A stretch of DNA of 64,000 nt, from the NCBI GenBank assembly GCA_958298945.1, contig OY282607.1:74268868-74332867 (forward strand). The letters are read 5' to 3'. The stretch is from Atherix ibis (Eukaryota; Arthropoda; Insecta; Diptera; Athericidae). Made by a program: the position numbers and the translations under genes. Shown one piece after another: positions 1 to 12,545 of the stretch (position 1 is its first letter; each line of letters begins with the position of its first letter). The notes beneath the pieces are model-generated. The model made no database searches. It was not told where the DNA came from and saw nothing but the letters and a program-made list of their open reading frames with translations.

Positions 1-3000
1 TTTGTCAACAAATACTTGCAATGATGAAGGATTTTAATGAAAACATAATTCAAATTGATGAAATATATAAAAAATATGGAAATTCTAAATGTTTAAGACA
101 ACACTTTATCGATATTATACTGTTTCATAATGACATAATTCGGTGAGTTAACATTATGCTTAAATGTGTCTTTATTGTTTAAATTTTTTGACGTAAATGT
201 GAATGGATATGAAAAACTTCTTTAAAATTATTTATAAATATATACTCGAATACTAGCATTTCCCTAAATAGACAATCTACAGAATAATTCATATTGAATA
301 ATTTTAAGATATAACATTGGCTAATAATTTTACGCAAAATTAAAAATATTTCTTTTAAAAAAAATTTATAACGTAAATATTTTTTTTGAAAAGATGGTTA
401 ATTTATTAATAGTAATATTTCTCGCAGATGAATAATAATTTAAAAGATATCTTATACAAATGATGCATATTGTTTCTTATTATATACAGAAATATAAAAA
501 CGATTTTTTTTGTTGAAAAAATGATTTTTCGTAATCAATTTTTAAATATCAATTTAAAGTTGGAAGTAAAATTTTCAATTATTTCAAAAATGTAACTCAA
601 ATATATAAAATATATAATAAAATTTATTTTATTATGTTTTTTTGAGCCGTTGAATTTGTCTATATAATCACCATTGACAAGAAACAACTAGATGTAGCAG
701 CTAAAACAAATTCGTAACGCCAAAAATTTGGGGCGAGAGCCAAATGAAGAGCCAGGCAATACGTATATCAGTAATATGTGTATGTGATGCGCCTATATAT
801 TTACTATGTATTTCTAGTTCTTGTCGGTATGTAGTCAGTTGCTTACAACTATGGCTTAAAAATTATATGTGCTTGCTCAAACACTATATTCTATATATTT
901 AATTGCTTACAGACTAACCTTAATTCTAGACTTAAAAAAAAAAATTAGGGAAAGGAATATTCAGGGAGAGTGGATTAGGAGTTTGGGATTTTTGGGAATT
1001 TTGTGTTGCTTCCGCTAACCACGATGGAAATGGGGAAAACTGACCGTTCATACTCGTAATATCACTATCTTTAGTAAAAGCAGATATAATGACTGGTGAG
1101 GCATAGAGGTAATCATTGTGTAAGTATCTGTGTTGGGTGGCTTGGGATTTAATCCTTTCTATTGACTCTTGAATGAGTGGATTGGTATGGTCTATTAAGT
1201 GCTGGAGAAAGTTTTTGGTTAGACCAACCATGTATGAAATAAAAGGAGTAAGATTACTTTTCTGATATATATAGGAGTTACAGTAATGCTTGCCGTCTAT
1301 TTTACGATATTTTGAAAGGCATTTCCTAATGATTGACCTTTCGAATACATGGACTTTATTGGCATACGTTTTCGAGAAACTAAAATAGATCGTAAATGCA
1401 TAGCCAATAATCAGAATACGCAGCTTTTTGCTCTTTGTAGCAATTTTCCTCGGTCCGCGAGTGCTGGGATTACGGAAACAGATTAAATTGGACTTATTAA
1501 GATTAACTGATAAGTTCCAGTCATCATAATAATTTATAATTTTAAAAAGTAGCTCTTGCATTCTCTTTAGAGCTAATTTTGGTGATTTGCTTTTGGCATA
1601 AATAAGAGTGTCGTCTGCATATAATATCATTTGTGCTTTTGCGGCTGTTGGTATGTCTGCAGTATATATTGAATACAGCAAGGGACCTAATACCGAGCCT
1701 TGTGGAACTCCTTTACCTATTGTAAAGAATTCGGAAGTCGTGTTCTGATATCTGACGCAAGATGATCTATCCTGAAGAAATGAGTGCAGCAGCAGCGTAA
1801 AATGTGGAGGGAAATTAAGTTTACATAGTTTGTGCACTAGTCCCTTATGCCAAACTGAATCAAAGGCTTTGGTAATATCTAGGGAACAAGAAACATCTCA
1901 CTATGTAGTAGAAAAAGTGCATCCAAAGTTGAGTGCCCTTTCCGAAATCCGAATTGAAAGTCGGGAATAATTTTATTTTCATTACAAAATTCATTTTCCT
2001 TTTCGTAAAAGAATTTTTCTAATATTTTTCCCAAACAGGGATTAAGAGATATAGGTCGATGTTGTTGGATGGCTGCTCTACCTTGAGTTTTCGGAATATT
2101 AAAGATTATGCCTATCTTCCAGGCTTTAAGGAAGTAGAAATTGTTGATGCAGTGATTAAATATTGCAACTAAGGGACTCAAACTCTTTTTCGGAATCTTT
2201 CTCAGCATAAAATTCGATATATTATCGATGCCAGCAGACATAATAAAAAAGCCAGCAGACATAATAAAATTAAAGATTTTATTATAGAATAGAGTGTGTT
2301 TTCGGATATAAACATATCTAGAGAGCTGGAATTGCTTGCACTGCTATCGATTAGGAATATGGGAGGAATTTATCAGTTAATTCAAAATTTATTTATTAAA
2401 ATTTGAAATAAGTGAAGAGATAAAAGTTATAAGGGCGCTTAGTGATGGTGCTAGAAGTATTGTTATTTATTGGATAATTTTATTGATTCCCGTAGAGAGA
2501 GATAGAGAGATGCAGTTAACTCCGCATTTGATTGCTCCTTCAATTTTAAATTAGGTCAGACCATTGAAACAAGATTTTATTTTTCGGTTACTCATCCAAT
2601 AAGAAAGCAGGCATTTAATAGATAGAAAAGTGAACAAACTCAGTTAGCGATTAAATAATTCCCTTTGAGCACAAAACAGGCTCCTCATAAGTCTTTACCT
2701 TTCATTTGAAACAAGGTCACACTGCCGTGACAAAAATTTTTTCAATCACTGGAGAAACCACCTCCTTCCATAAATATGGTAGGCAATAAAACGTATGCTG
2801 AAGTGCAGGTAATACTGAAATCAACTACTATTACTTATTGAAAAGTCGCTGCAGTCAACAACAACCTATGGAGAATTAATACCACAGATCACGAGAGCTA
2901 CAGAGCTGTAGCGACAAAATTGTAAGACCCTGCAATCCAATGGTTTATATATGAGAATAAAAATAAGAGACCAAGTAGTGTAATGGCTAGGGATCTTCAC

Positions 3001-6000
3001 TCAACCTACGAAAATCAGGATATTTTATCAGATTTGCAGTAAAAAGGGCTAAAAATGATTGAAGCAGTCAACATCATCAAAAGAGAGAAAAAAAGGAAAC
3101 AGAAGAAAGAAATGAAATCATCAATAAAAGAGAATATGAGATCAATTCTTAATATAAGAGTTAAGATGGAAAAGTTAAGAAAAATACTATTTTAATACCA
3201 TAGTGCAAAAATTGCTAAGGATATAATCATACGCAAAAGTATTATTCAAAAGAGCTTAAATGTGTTCAATGTGCTGGGAGACACAGTATTAAACTTTACA
3301 CAAAACCAAAGAGCGAACGTCCTAAATAAATAGCCGCCAGTAATAATATGCTAACAAAATAAAAGGAAGAAAATATGAACGATACACTGAAACTGCGCTG
3401 GACAATCGAGACAATCGTTCACTGCGCTGGACAATCGAGTAAAATTACTTGAAAAAGCTGTACTTAAAACATAGTATAAATGGCTAGTACACTTAATATG
3501 CTATCATGGAATGCTAATGGACTGCTATAACTCCAACATGAAGTACAAACAGTCCTTGATCTATTTCAGAGACGCATTTCACAAAACAATCCAACCTCAA
3601 ATTCAGAGGATACACGATTTATCATACAAGATTTGTCCTACATCCAGAAAACAGTGCTTAAGGTGGAATCCCAATTTTAATTAAGGAAAATATTGAATAT
3701 ATCGCAGAAGCTAGGTACGAAACACAGGAGATACAAGCTACAGAAATATATATTGCCCACCATAATATGCGATAAAACAAACTCTGGTGAGAAGTTCATA
3801 ATAGCAGGAGCTTTGAATGCAAAAAATACTGTTTGGGATCACGTTTCACAACAACCAGGGAAAAAGAACTATTTAAAGCAATAAAAGAAATTGCCTATAA
3901 AGTTAAATTAACAGAAATGTCAATATACTAGCAAACTGACCCAGATAAAATATCAGACTTAAAAGACTTCTTTATCATCAGGAATATCTCTAGTAACAAA
4001 ATACATGTAGAAAAAAATAACGAGTTGAGCTCGGATTACTCTTCCATATGCTTAACCTTAAGTGAGAAAATTGTTGAAAAACTTATTGGATACTTATTGG
4101 ATGGACTGGAACACTTAGTATAGAAGTTAAACTATAACGTAATGTGCTACTAAAAAATGCACAATAATTGGTTAAAGAAGTAGAAAATTACATTAACGCC
4201 ATATAAAACGCAACATGGATAAATACTCCGAAATGAAAAAAAACTTAAGGAAACCACTATCCATTGTAGAACTCCTTGCAGAAAAAAGAAGGGTACTTGA
4301 AAAAGTAGCTTAAATGCAGAAATAAAAGATTTTTAAAATCAGTCAGTCCAAGCTTACTTGCGGTCGTTAACTATTCTCTCTGGAAAGCAATTAAGAAATT
4401 AAAAAAACCAATAATGCAAGTTCCTCCAATAAGAAAAAAAGATGGACCCTGGACAAGAAACAAAGAACAAATAGCAGAAAGATTCGCTGAACACCTTGAA
4501 GGTGTATTCCAACCGCATGATATCCAAAACGTAGAAATGCTATCAGAAATTACTGCACAAGACGAAGACGACCAAATCGAACCAACAACGACAAAAAAGA
4601 TAATTGGAGAATTTATAAAACTAGATCCTAAGAAAGATCCAGAATATATGACTTAATAACAGCAGAAGTTTTAAAACAACTTCCAAGCAAAGAGATGAAA
4701 AAATTAAGAAATATCATCAATACTTGCTGTATGTAGGCTTAAATGTATACCAACACTTTTGAAAGTGGCAGAAGTAATACTGATTCCTAAACCTGGGAAG
4801 CCATCATATGAAGAGACATCCTATAGGCCGATTTCTTTACTACCTATCCTAGCCAAAATTTTTGACAAATTGTTTCGAAAGAGGTTTAAACCAATTATTG
4901 AGAAAAAAAAACTTAAACCAGATTACTTATTTGGCTTTCGGGAGAAGCATTTAACAATTGATCAAGTACACTATTTTCGTGAATGTAGCATAAGCGTTTG
5001 ATAAATTCTGGCATTAAGGATTAATTCACAAACTAAAAAAGCTTTTCCCAATGCAATATACGGATATATTAAAATCTCATAATTCAAAAAAGATACTTCA
5101 GAATAAAACAAGAAGGAGCTTACTGGGAATCAAAGCTGGAGTACCTCAACGCAGCGTACTTGGACCAATTTTTAATATTTTGCACACAAGTGATCTGCCT
5201 ACGTTAGAAGGCAATACAATAGTAACATTTGCTGATGATAAGTCCATAATGGCCACAGGAAAAAACAACGAAGAATCAACAACGTTGATTGAATGAATTC
5301 AAATCAGTTCATGTAGACATTATCAATAAAAAGATTGGATATAAGTCTAAATATGCATTTAGAAATTGATACTATAGAGGAAATGGTTAAAAAAATGGCA
5401 CAAAGTCACGAAGAAAGACTTCGACAACATGACTATATTCAGGCTATCAAACTTCTAGACAACAAAGACACAACACGCAGACTCGAAGGAGTTAAACCTT
5501 TTGAGCTGGTATAGCTACAAAAAAAAATCACTGTATAAGTTCGTATATAAGGGTAAACAAAACTAGCTACTCGTAAGTTAAGTGCTTATTACTTTTAAGA
5601 TCACAATAGTGGGATCGTTCTTGCGATGATTACGCTGAATGAAGGTGTTTTTAGTGAATTAACTATTAGATCGATTATTAGTCGCGCGCGTGAGATACTT
5701 GTAATGTCTTTTCAGATTTTCACATGCCTACATAAAGGAAAAAACATTTAGAACATGCCAGAATGAAATATTTTTTTATAGTAAAATATGAGTATTATAA
5801 TACAATAGTTTATGATATATTTTATGCTAATCAAATTCTATCAATTCCATAAAAATGCAAAATATTTTCTTATTATTTTTTTTATTCGTGCAGATACATA
5901 AACATCTTTAAAAAATGTTTTTCACCCTTAATATTTGTGCAATTTGTTATAAGTTCGGTTATTCTCTGTACTTGCGTTTTTCAATCAATGGTTTGTAAAA

Positions 6001-6518
6001 AGTTTTAACTTTATATTTTATATTTCCAATAAAAAAAATACTAATTTTATATTTTCTTCTTTGTTAGATTTATACCATTGGAAGTATTTCATTTTTCAAA
6101 ATGGTAAGCTTTTTTTTAGCTGGAATCATCCAACTTTTTATTTATTGTGCTTATGGGTCCATTATAAAAGAAGAGGTATATAGTACTCGTATAAATTCCA
6201 AAAGGATATTTTATTGTCGTATATTATTTATTTTTCATTTTTAATAGTATTTAAAAACAACATATACTATTTATAATATTGAATGGTATAATTATCCAAA
6301 TGATTTAAAAAGAATTATTGTACTCGTAATCCAAATACTTCAAAAACCATTGATTTTAAATGGATTCGGAATATTTAATTGTGACCTAAAGGAGTTAACG
6401 ATTGTACGTCATTTTAATAAATACTAATACTAAATTATATATCTTACATAATTAATTATTTTAGATTTTAAATACATCATTGTCAATATTGACTGTTCTT
6501 CTGTCTCTAAAAGAATAG
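1..6518 (+). CDS. Odorant receptor A, 3' part (7tm_6 family), 5' exons beyond the window
   Basis: This is the C-terminal half of an insect odorant receptor, a seven-pass membrane protein that forms ligand-gated channels with the co-receptor in olfactory neurons. Exons I reconstruct: <1-142, 5894-5990, 6068-6175, 6248-6403, 6465-6518. All junctions have GT/AG ends and the reading phase is kept throughout. Family signs are HFIDIILFHND in the first exon, SSVILCTCVF in the second, LFIYCAYGSIIKEE (TM6 and loop) in the third, EWYNYP then IQILQKPLILNGFG in the fourth, and ILNTSLSILTVLL before the TAG at 6516. The first intron is about 5.75 kb and holds two opposed Jockey-like elements; the others are 77, 72 and 61 bp. 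An intron splits the region that is one exon in genes B and C. Gene B starts only 237 bp downstream. No stop interrupts the visible exons, so it looks functional. Which receptor orthologue it is remains unknown. Confidence 0.88.
143..931. other. Intronic AT-rich DNA before the retroelements
   Basis: This is the start of the large first visible intron of receptor A, beginning with the donor GTGAGT. I see no coding segment. The more GC-balanced stretch near 650-900 may be 3' untranslated sequence of the adjacent minus-strand Jockey-like element, but nothing proves this. Confidence 0.4.
932..2270 (-). mobile_element. Jockey-clade non-LTR retrotransposon fragment, reverse transcriptase, antisense in receptor A intron
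   Basis: The minus strand encodes most of a reverse transcriptase. The N-terminal part (2262-1879) has HRPISLNPCLGKILEK and the FGFRKGHSTLDAL motif. The next part (from about 1890, in another frame) has DITKAFDSVWHKGL. The main open frame (1837-932) has GVPQGSVLGPLL and the catalytic ILYADDTLIY, followed by a C-terminal tail. A small deletion plus frameshift near 1880-1900 separates the two frames. No endonuclease or ORF1 is attached, so the copy is 5' truncated and dead. It lies opposite to receptor A, so splicing removes it as antisense sequence. Confidence 0.85.
2740..5520 (+). mobile_element. Jockey-like non-LTR retrotransposon, degenerate, with gag, endonuclease and reverse transcriptase remnants
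   Basis: Remnants follow the order of a whole element on the plus strand. About 2870-3330 resembles the pre-C2HC region of a Jockey-type ORF1, followed by zinc-knuckle debris (KCVQCAGRHSIK). About 3490-4090 is an endonuclease-like domain (MLSWNANGL, IIAGALNAKNTVWDH, and LSSDYSSICLTLS in place of the usual SSDHSP). About 4414-5296 is reverse transcriptase (SYRPISLLPILAKIFDKL, then GVPQRSVLGPI and TFADDKSIMA). A short tail runs to about 5510. Many stops, frameshifts and a deletion between the fingers and palm make it inactive. A 16-bp direct repeat near 3390-3440 lies between ORF1 and ORF2. It sits in the same intron as the minus-strand element but in the sense direction. Confidence 0.8.
5521..5893. 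other. Intron tail before receptor A exon 5894-5990
   Basis: This AT-rich intron sequence ends in a T-rich tract and the acceptor GTGCAG at 5888-5893. I see no gene in it. Confidence 0.5.
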
Positions 6519-6755
6519 TAGGCGGTAACACTTTATGCTCAATATCTATTTTAATTACATATTCAGTACATTATTATTGTTTTGATAAACATTTTGATTG
6601 ACTAGGTAGTGCTTGCACATGTCTATCTTTAATAATTCATAATAGTAACTTTTATATAAAATCAATTAAGTGCAAGAAGGAAGTCTATATGTTTAAAGTA
6701 CAATCCACGGAAAAGGCTTATAGTAGGATCATCTGCTCAGTAGACAAGAGAATAA

Positions 6756-9700
6756 ATGGACGAATATATGAAAATTCCATTGAAATTTTTACGTATAATT
6801 GGTCACGATATAGTGAAAAAAGAACGGGCACTATTAAAAGTACCTTTACAAATGTTCAGTTTTATTATTATACTCTCAGCACAGTATCCACTTTTATACT
6901 TTACCATTTATCATAAAAGTGAATTAAATCTTGCAACAGATAGTTTAAGTGTTGCATTAACAAATATTCTAACAGCGATTAAAATTATAACTTTTCTTAT
7001 TTATAAATCGGATTTCATTAAAAGTATAGAAAGTGTTGGAGAAATGCTCGATCGAGGTAAATTATTTTTTTTTTGAAATTTAATTGTGCGTTATTAATTT
7101 ATTAATTTTTATATAGAAAAATCTGAACAAGGAGATTATTTAAAAAGGGCTAATTTTTTGGCAAACTGGATGGTATGTTCGTATTTCTTTGCGTCGGCAC
7201 TGACTGGAATTTATTTTTTGTCAAACCCAGTAACAACATTCATTTATGCTCAATTCACAAATGATACTTTTGAAAGAGAATTACCTATGAAAATGAAGTA
7301 AGAAAAATTTTACTTAAAATAGTTTTTAAAAATCAAATTTATTTTAAAACTTTTTTTTAATTTTAAATTATTTTAAAACTGAGAAGCGACTAGCTTTTGT
7401 GATTAATTAGACATACGATATTGTATAATAATTTTAAAAAAAAGTATACATATTGGAAGTTTTTTTTATTTATGAGAATTTAACTATCTAAAACTAGCTA
7501 ACTTGATCAAATACTTATTTCTCACAAGGAACCACCATCAGTCATTAGTTCGTGGGGCAATGTTTGATCGAAATTACTAATCTGATGGATTATTATTACC
7601 GCCTCTGTTCGCGGTCAACAAATTGGTGTCTTTTAAGGACTTTTCTTCGGTATAAGGAGACTGCCCACACACTTCTATATTACCTTCCTTTCCGCTCGGA
7701 AGCGGGTGCATTAAAGAAAGACTTGTTCCGCGCTCTGCACTACTAAAAAGGGACTATTAGGCTCTTGTCCAAGCTAAAGCCATCTTGGTTGGCCTGGAAA
7801 AATATCCTATTGGGCTTTTGTATCATCTAAACTGGTATTAGTAGCCCCGAAAATATCCGAGTCAATATCCGAGTCCCATCAACAATTGGAAAAGGGAATA
7901 TCCAACCTTACCGTGTCGTTGTTCAATCTATAGGTAAATCCGCATACCGTCGAAAACATCATCCCTGCGGTTATACCACTGCCGGCTGAATTCCTTTATT
8001 TTTTCTGTACAAACATCGCATCGTGCTACCGCGTTTCTCCAACTTCTCCGATAGAACAGGATTCGAACGGTGTCATTGCGACCACAATATAACTGCCTCA
8101 TATGACATCGTGCGGGATTGGCAGGTTACTCTCAATGCGCTCCTACGGTAAACTGATAAAACTTTACGTATGTAAGTTGCGCGGTTCAGTGCATCTGCCC
8201 AATTTGGTGTAGTACAAAGCAGGAACGACCTGACCATGGTCGCCAAAAGAGTCCAAGAATCGACATTAAATGCGTCGATTCTTTGCTGGAAACCGCAGTC
8301 TCGCGTTAATTATTACCCAACTTTAGCGATGGTACACCCTGTACTTCGTTCCTGTGATGAGAACTGCCCCCGTCTTATGATTTGCAAGCCGAAGACCAGC
8401 CTCCAGATGCAAACGGCGAACAGCACCTGTAGTCTTATTACAGATATATCCCACACATTTTGCCACCTCGACCAGAGCAATATTATCTGCGAATGCGATG
8501 ATTGTCGTCACGTTCTCTGGAGTATTGATCATGAGAATACTATCATACATTACATATAGCAATAGAGAGCCAAAGACCGAGCCATTTTGAAAACCCCCCC
8601 TCCTCCCCCAATTGGTTTTTATAAAATACGTTCAAGGATCTTCTCCGTTCTCGTCGTTTCCAGAAGATAAATTGGACAGTACGATAGGGGGTCCTCAGGC
8701 CTCTTCTAAAGTTGTGGAAAAGATACCTCACTTAGCAAGTAATGTCTCTATGATAAGAGGAAAAGGCCACAATGCAGCGTCATGATTGCAGCGTCATGAG
8801 AAGACTAGTGTACCGATATTTGGCTAATGTATAGAAGTACAGTCTTTTTGTGAGACCACGGCCAAACATGGGAAATGCTATTTGGTCAGTAGATGTGGCA
8901 AGTTCAGAATTGTAGTGGGCACAGGACGGTACAGAGCCTCTTCTGCCAGTCGATTAACATGCTCATTACCGAAAATATCAGCATGACCCAGAACACAACG
9001 TATTTTAGAATTTTGGTTATTCAACCACTGTATCGAATGCAGTTAAGCACCAGCTCCACTGATGAACCACTAATGGCCTCCAGGGCTGCTAAACGGTCGC
9101 TAAAAATTAGAATGTTGCGATGTTTGGGGAAATTGATTGCAGTCTTAACTAAAATCCTAAAAAGTTCTGTATAGAACGAAGAAATTTTCTTTTCTTCCGT
9201 AGCAGCAACCTTGATAATAGCAAAAGATGTTATCTACTCATTAATAGCTGCGTTTGTACATAGAAGTTTTGGAATCTGCCAATCCATCGACCAATTAATT
9301 AACATAATTTAATACAATTTATTATGAGTGGGTATTGTGAATTTAAAATATTTTCAATAATATTAAAAATCTGGTAGCCTTAAATAAGGGAGATCTATCA
9401 TATTTAATTCTATACTATATTTTTATTAATAATTAAAAAAATTATTAAAGCAATTACAAAGGATACAACACTAATAACAAAATGGCAATTTTTGATTTCC
9501 TGATTTACCGATACCAGAAATGGCTGCCTCGGTAAAAAGAAAATGATTTCATATTTGATCTAATATAATTAAGAGACGAGATACTTACGGCTTGCCATGA
9601 AAATGTTTTATAATTTTTCCAAATCGGAAATGACAGTTTTTAATTATAAAAAAAATTTGTTTTAATTATTTTTTCATTTCTATTAAATTTTATTCGTAGA

Positions 9701-10548
9701 TTCCATTTTGATACAAATTCAACACCAGCATATGAAATAGTAAGCGTATATACTGCTATAATAACACTTTTGGTAGTTTTATATGCTATATCCATCGATG
9801 GGATATTCATATCATTCTCATACAATTTATGTGCACATTTTCGAATTTTACAAGATCGTGTTGAGAGTAGTGAGTTCACAGCCAATTGTGATGATTTCAT
9901 TATGCATATTACAAAGTTTGTAGCATACCACAATCAACTTTTGTCTATTTTCAACATCATTCAACAAATTTATAGGCCAATCGTATTTGCACAATTTCTG
10001 ATATCATCTCTTCAAATATGCGTAATTGCTTATCAATTAGTCTTGGTATATTATTTTCTTTATAATACGATGAAAGTATTTCTCAAATAATAACTTAATT
10101 ATGCATTTTATTTTAGAATGTTGGAAATGTTGCAATGCTGCCGTATATTAGCTTCATTTCAGCTATACTATTACAGTTATTTATATATTGTTATGGTGGC
10201 GAACGTATTAAAAATGAGGTATTATTATGGTGGTTCACGTCATCAAAAAATACAATTTCCTACAATTTTACAGAGTGAAAAACTTAGCGTATCAATTTAT
10301 TTTTCAAACTTTTACTTGCTACCAGCAAAACAACAAGAACTTTTTATAACCCTTATTCAAAGGGCACAAAAGCCTATCGTTGTTAAAGCTGGATTCTATG
10401 AGGCATCCCTTGAGAACTATATGATGGTAATTTATTCAAAATATCTTTTAATTTTTTGAAATATTTATGATCTCTTATAATTTTTGTACAATAGATACTA
10501 AAGGCTTCAATGTCTTATATAACTATACTTCAATCGTTGGCATTATAA
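6756..10548 (+). CDS. Odorant receptor B (7tm_6 family), complete, 378 aa
   Basis: This is a complete insect odorant receptor, a membrane chemoreceptor subunit. Exons are 6756-7056, 7117-7297, 9700-10045, 10117-10218, 10274-10426 and 10495-10548. All introns are GT-AG and the phases agree, giving 1137 nt, or 378 residues. The ATG at 6756 opens a typical amphipathic N-terminus (MDEYMKIPLKFLRIIG). Later hallmarks are CAHFRILQDR and a loop ending FVAYHNQLLSIF, then FLISSLQICVIAYQL, LFIYCYGGERIKNE, SEKLSVSIYFSNFYLLP, IQRAQKPIVVKAGFYEAS and the terminal ILKASMSYITILQS. Intron 2 is about 2.4 kb and filled by R1-like and RNase H retroelement remains; the other introns are 55-71 bp. Exons 1, 5 and 6 have exactly the lengths of those in gene C, which points to tandem duplication. 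No lesion is visible. Confidence 0.93.
7540..8745 (-). mobile_element. R1-clade-like non-LTR retrotransposon 3' fragment in receptor B intron 2
   Basis: Read on the minus strand, 8730-8320 gives reverse transcriptase palm and thumb pieces: NGSVFGSLLLYVMYDS, then TTIIAFADNIALVEVAK (FADN where FADD is normal) and LRLANHKTGAVLITG. About 8220-8020 gives WADALNRATYIRKVLSVYRR, matching the R1-type thumb. About 7990-7850 gives IEQRHGKVGYSLFQLL, and about 7740-7560 resembles the C-terminal zinc-knuckle region (SAEQVFL, CTRFRAERKE). There are several frameshifts, stops and catalytic changes, so it is dead. Plus-strand open frames here are shadows. Confidence 0.75.
8880..9250 (-). mobile_element. RNase H domain fragment of a non-LTR retrotransposon
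   Basis: The minus strand reads PKHRNILIFSDRLAALEA, then SGSSVELVLNCI, and, after frame changes, VLGHADIFGNEHVNRLAEEA. These are the SDS-type and GHxxIxGNExADxLA motifs of retrotransposon RNase H. It lies 5' of the R1-like reverse transcriptase on the same strand, whereas RNase H normally follows the polymerase. It is therefore probably a separate element fragment. Confidence 0.7.
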
Positions 10549-11924
10549 AGGAAATTTTAATTAAACTGAAATATTTTTTAAAAAATCTGACCTAATCTAT
10601 AAAAAAAAATATTAATTTGTATAGATAATTACACGGTTCATCAATAATTTTCAGACAACATTTCTAATATAAAATATGGTTTTAATAGTATTTATATTTT
10701 ATAATGATATATTGTTTACGGAAATAATTTATAAAAACTATAAAAAAAAATCCTAAATTCATAAGTACATTAATGAAAAATGAATAAAATTTTTAATTTG
10801 TTATTTAAAAATCTATGTTTTTACAGTTCTAAAGAATAATTTGTAGGTACAATATAAATTCTAATCAGACAACATGTTTGTTTTGCAATTTCTATTTTTA
10901 TATGTAAATGTGTATTATAGTTTTTTATATTTTAGAGAACCGGTCAGCTTTTACGCTGTGACAAAGTCTATTATGTACATAATTTAGTATTCGTTGATAT
11001 TCACAGATTATTTCATTATAAATGTTCTTAGTTTAAATTAAAATTTAACTTTTGAACTTTTTATATTTTACAATATAAACAAATTAAACATTTGTCTACT
11101 TTGAAGATCAAGGACATTTGTCAAATTTTAGATTTTAGATTGTTTTCTTTACTTAAAACAACTACGTTTTATGGGTATGCTTTTGATTGGGAAAAAAATT
11201 TGAAAAATATTAAATATAAAAGCAACTAATTAATAAAGACTAAATTTGTCCACATTTTAAAAACTTTTTTGAAGACTTATTATCATATATTTATTTATAG
11301 AATTACTATTCAAAAAGAAAATGTTAACAGATACTCAGCACAATTTTATTAGTTAAAATAAATTAACTTCTTTTATTCAAAATGGTGAGAAAAAAAAACA
11401 ATTGTATTAGTAATAGTAAAATAATTGGTATTTAAACATATCGTAACGTTATCAATTTTTTTATATATCGTAGATTATTGTTAAAAAATTGTGTAAAACT
11501 ACTCTTGATGTTATATTTATTTATGGACATTAAATCAACAATTTATATTTACTAAATAATAATAAAACCACTATATGCACATACGTCTATGAGTAATTTT
11601 ATTACTTTAAGATTATTTGACCTTTTAATTGAGTGTATACAATTAGGATTTACAACAAAGAATACTTTTCATCATAAATTTAGTATATTTATCTATATTT
11701 TGTTTGTTAGATTTTATTTCGTTTTTTTCTGCTATTTATTTTAATCTATTCGAATGATATTGTGAGTAATGTTCATGTATCGTGCTTAACGAAGTACTAA
11801 CGTTTTTTTTTCAAATGTAAAGGTTTTTCGAATAAGAGTGATATGATTTCTTTTTAAAAAAAAAACACAAATTTTTAAGGAAATTCAAATGTTTTTTATT
11901 TAGTGTAAATTACAATCGATACAA
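10549..11924. other. Intergenic AT-rich DNA downstream of receptor B
   Basis: Very AT-rich sequence with no convincing open frame. An ATGAATAAAATT stretch near 10780 could provide the poly(A) signal for receptor B. Nothing else is recognisable. Confidence 0.4.
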
Positions 11925-12545
11925 TTAAGTTCTGAATAAAACGTCATTCAAATGGCCTCCACGACTTCTTTTGCAGGAACGAATTCGATTAACCCAATTT
12001 TCGAGCACTTTTTCCACTAAATCAAGTCGTACACATATGTCATGAATAGCACGTTCAATATTGACTTCCAAAGCTTGAAGAGAGTCTGGCTTATTGCTAA
12101 AGACCAATAACTTCAAATAACCCTACAAAAAATAGTCTAATGGTGTTAAATCACAACTTCTTGGAGGCCATTCAATGTCACAATTTCTTGAAATAATCGA
12201 ATCTCTAAACTTTTCTCGCAATAATTCGGTTGTTGCACATGCTGTGTGGCACGTAGCCCCGTCTTGTTAGAACCAGATGTTGTCAAGATCAACTTCTTCC
12301 AATTTCGGCCATAAAAAGTTGGTAATCATCGATCTATACCGCTCTCCATTGACAGTAACGGTGTTACCAGCTTCATTTCGAAAGAAGTACGGACCGATGA
12401 TTCCACCAGACCAAAAACCACACCAAACTGTCAATTTAGGTAAATGTAATGGGTGTTCATGAATAATTAGTGGATTTTCTTCTCACCAGAATCGACAGTT
12501 TTGTTTATTCACCGCACCACTCAGATGAAAGTGAGCATAATTATT
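11925..12545 (-). mobile_element. DDE_3-type transposase relic (Tc1/mariner superfamily), copy D1
   Basis: The minus strand from about 12540 downward reads a DDE_3 transposase: AHFHLSGAVNKQNCRFW, LTVWCGFWSGGIIGPYFF, VTVNGERYRSMITNF, DGATCHTACATTELL and DIEWPPRSCDLTPLDYFL. The open C-terminal part (12116-11925) ends with RSRGGHLNDVLF. It contains stops and a frameshift and lacks the N-terminal helix-turn-helix. Four related relics (D2-D5) occur in the window. I did not find its terminal repeats. Confidence 0.8.

Noticed and set aside
6689..6916. 75-codon plus frame at the start of receptor B
   Set aside because: Overlaps exon 1 of receptor B in another frame; the receptor frame has the family motifs and correct splice phase.
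8236..8559. Plus-strand open frame of 107 codons
   Set aside because: It is the shadow of the reverse transcriptase on the minus strand.
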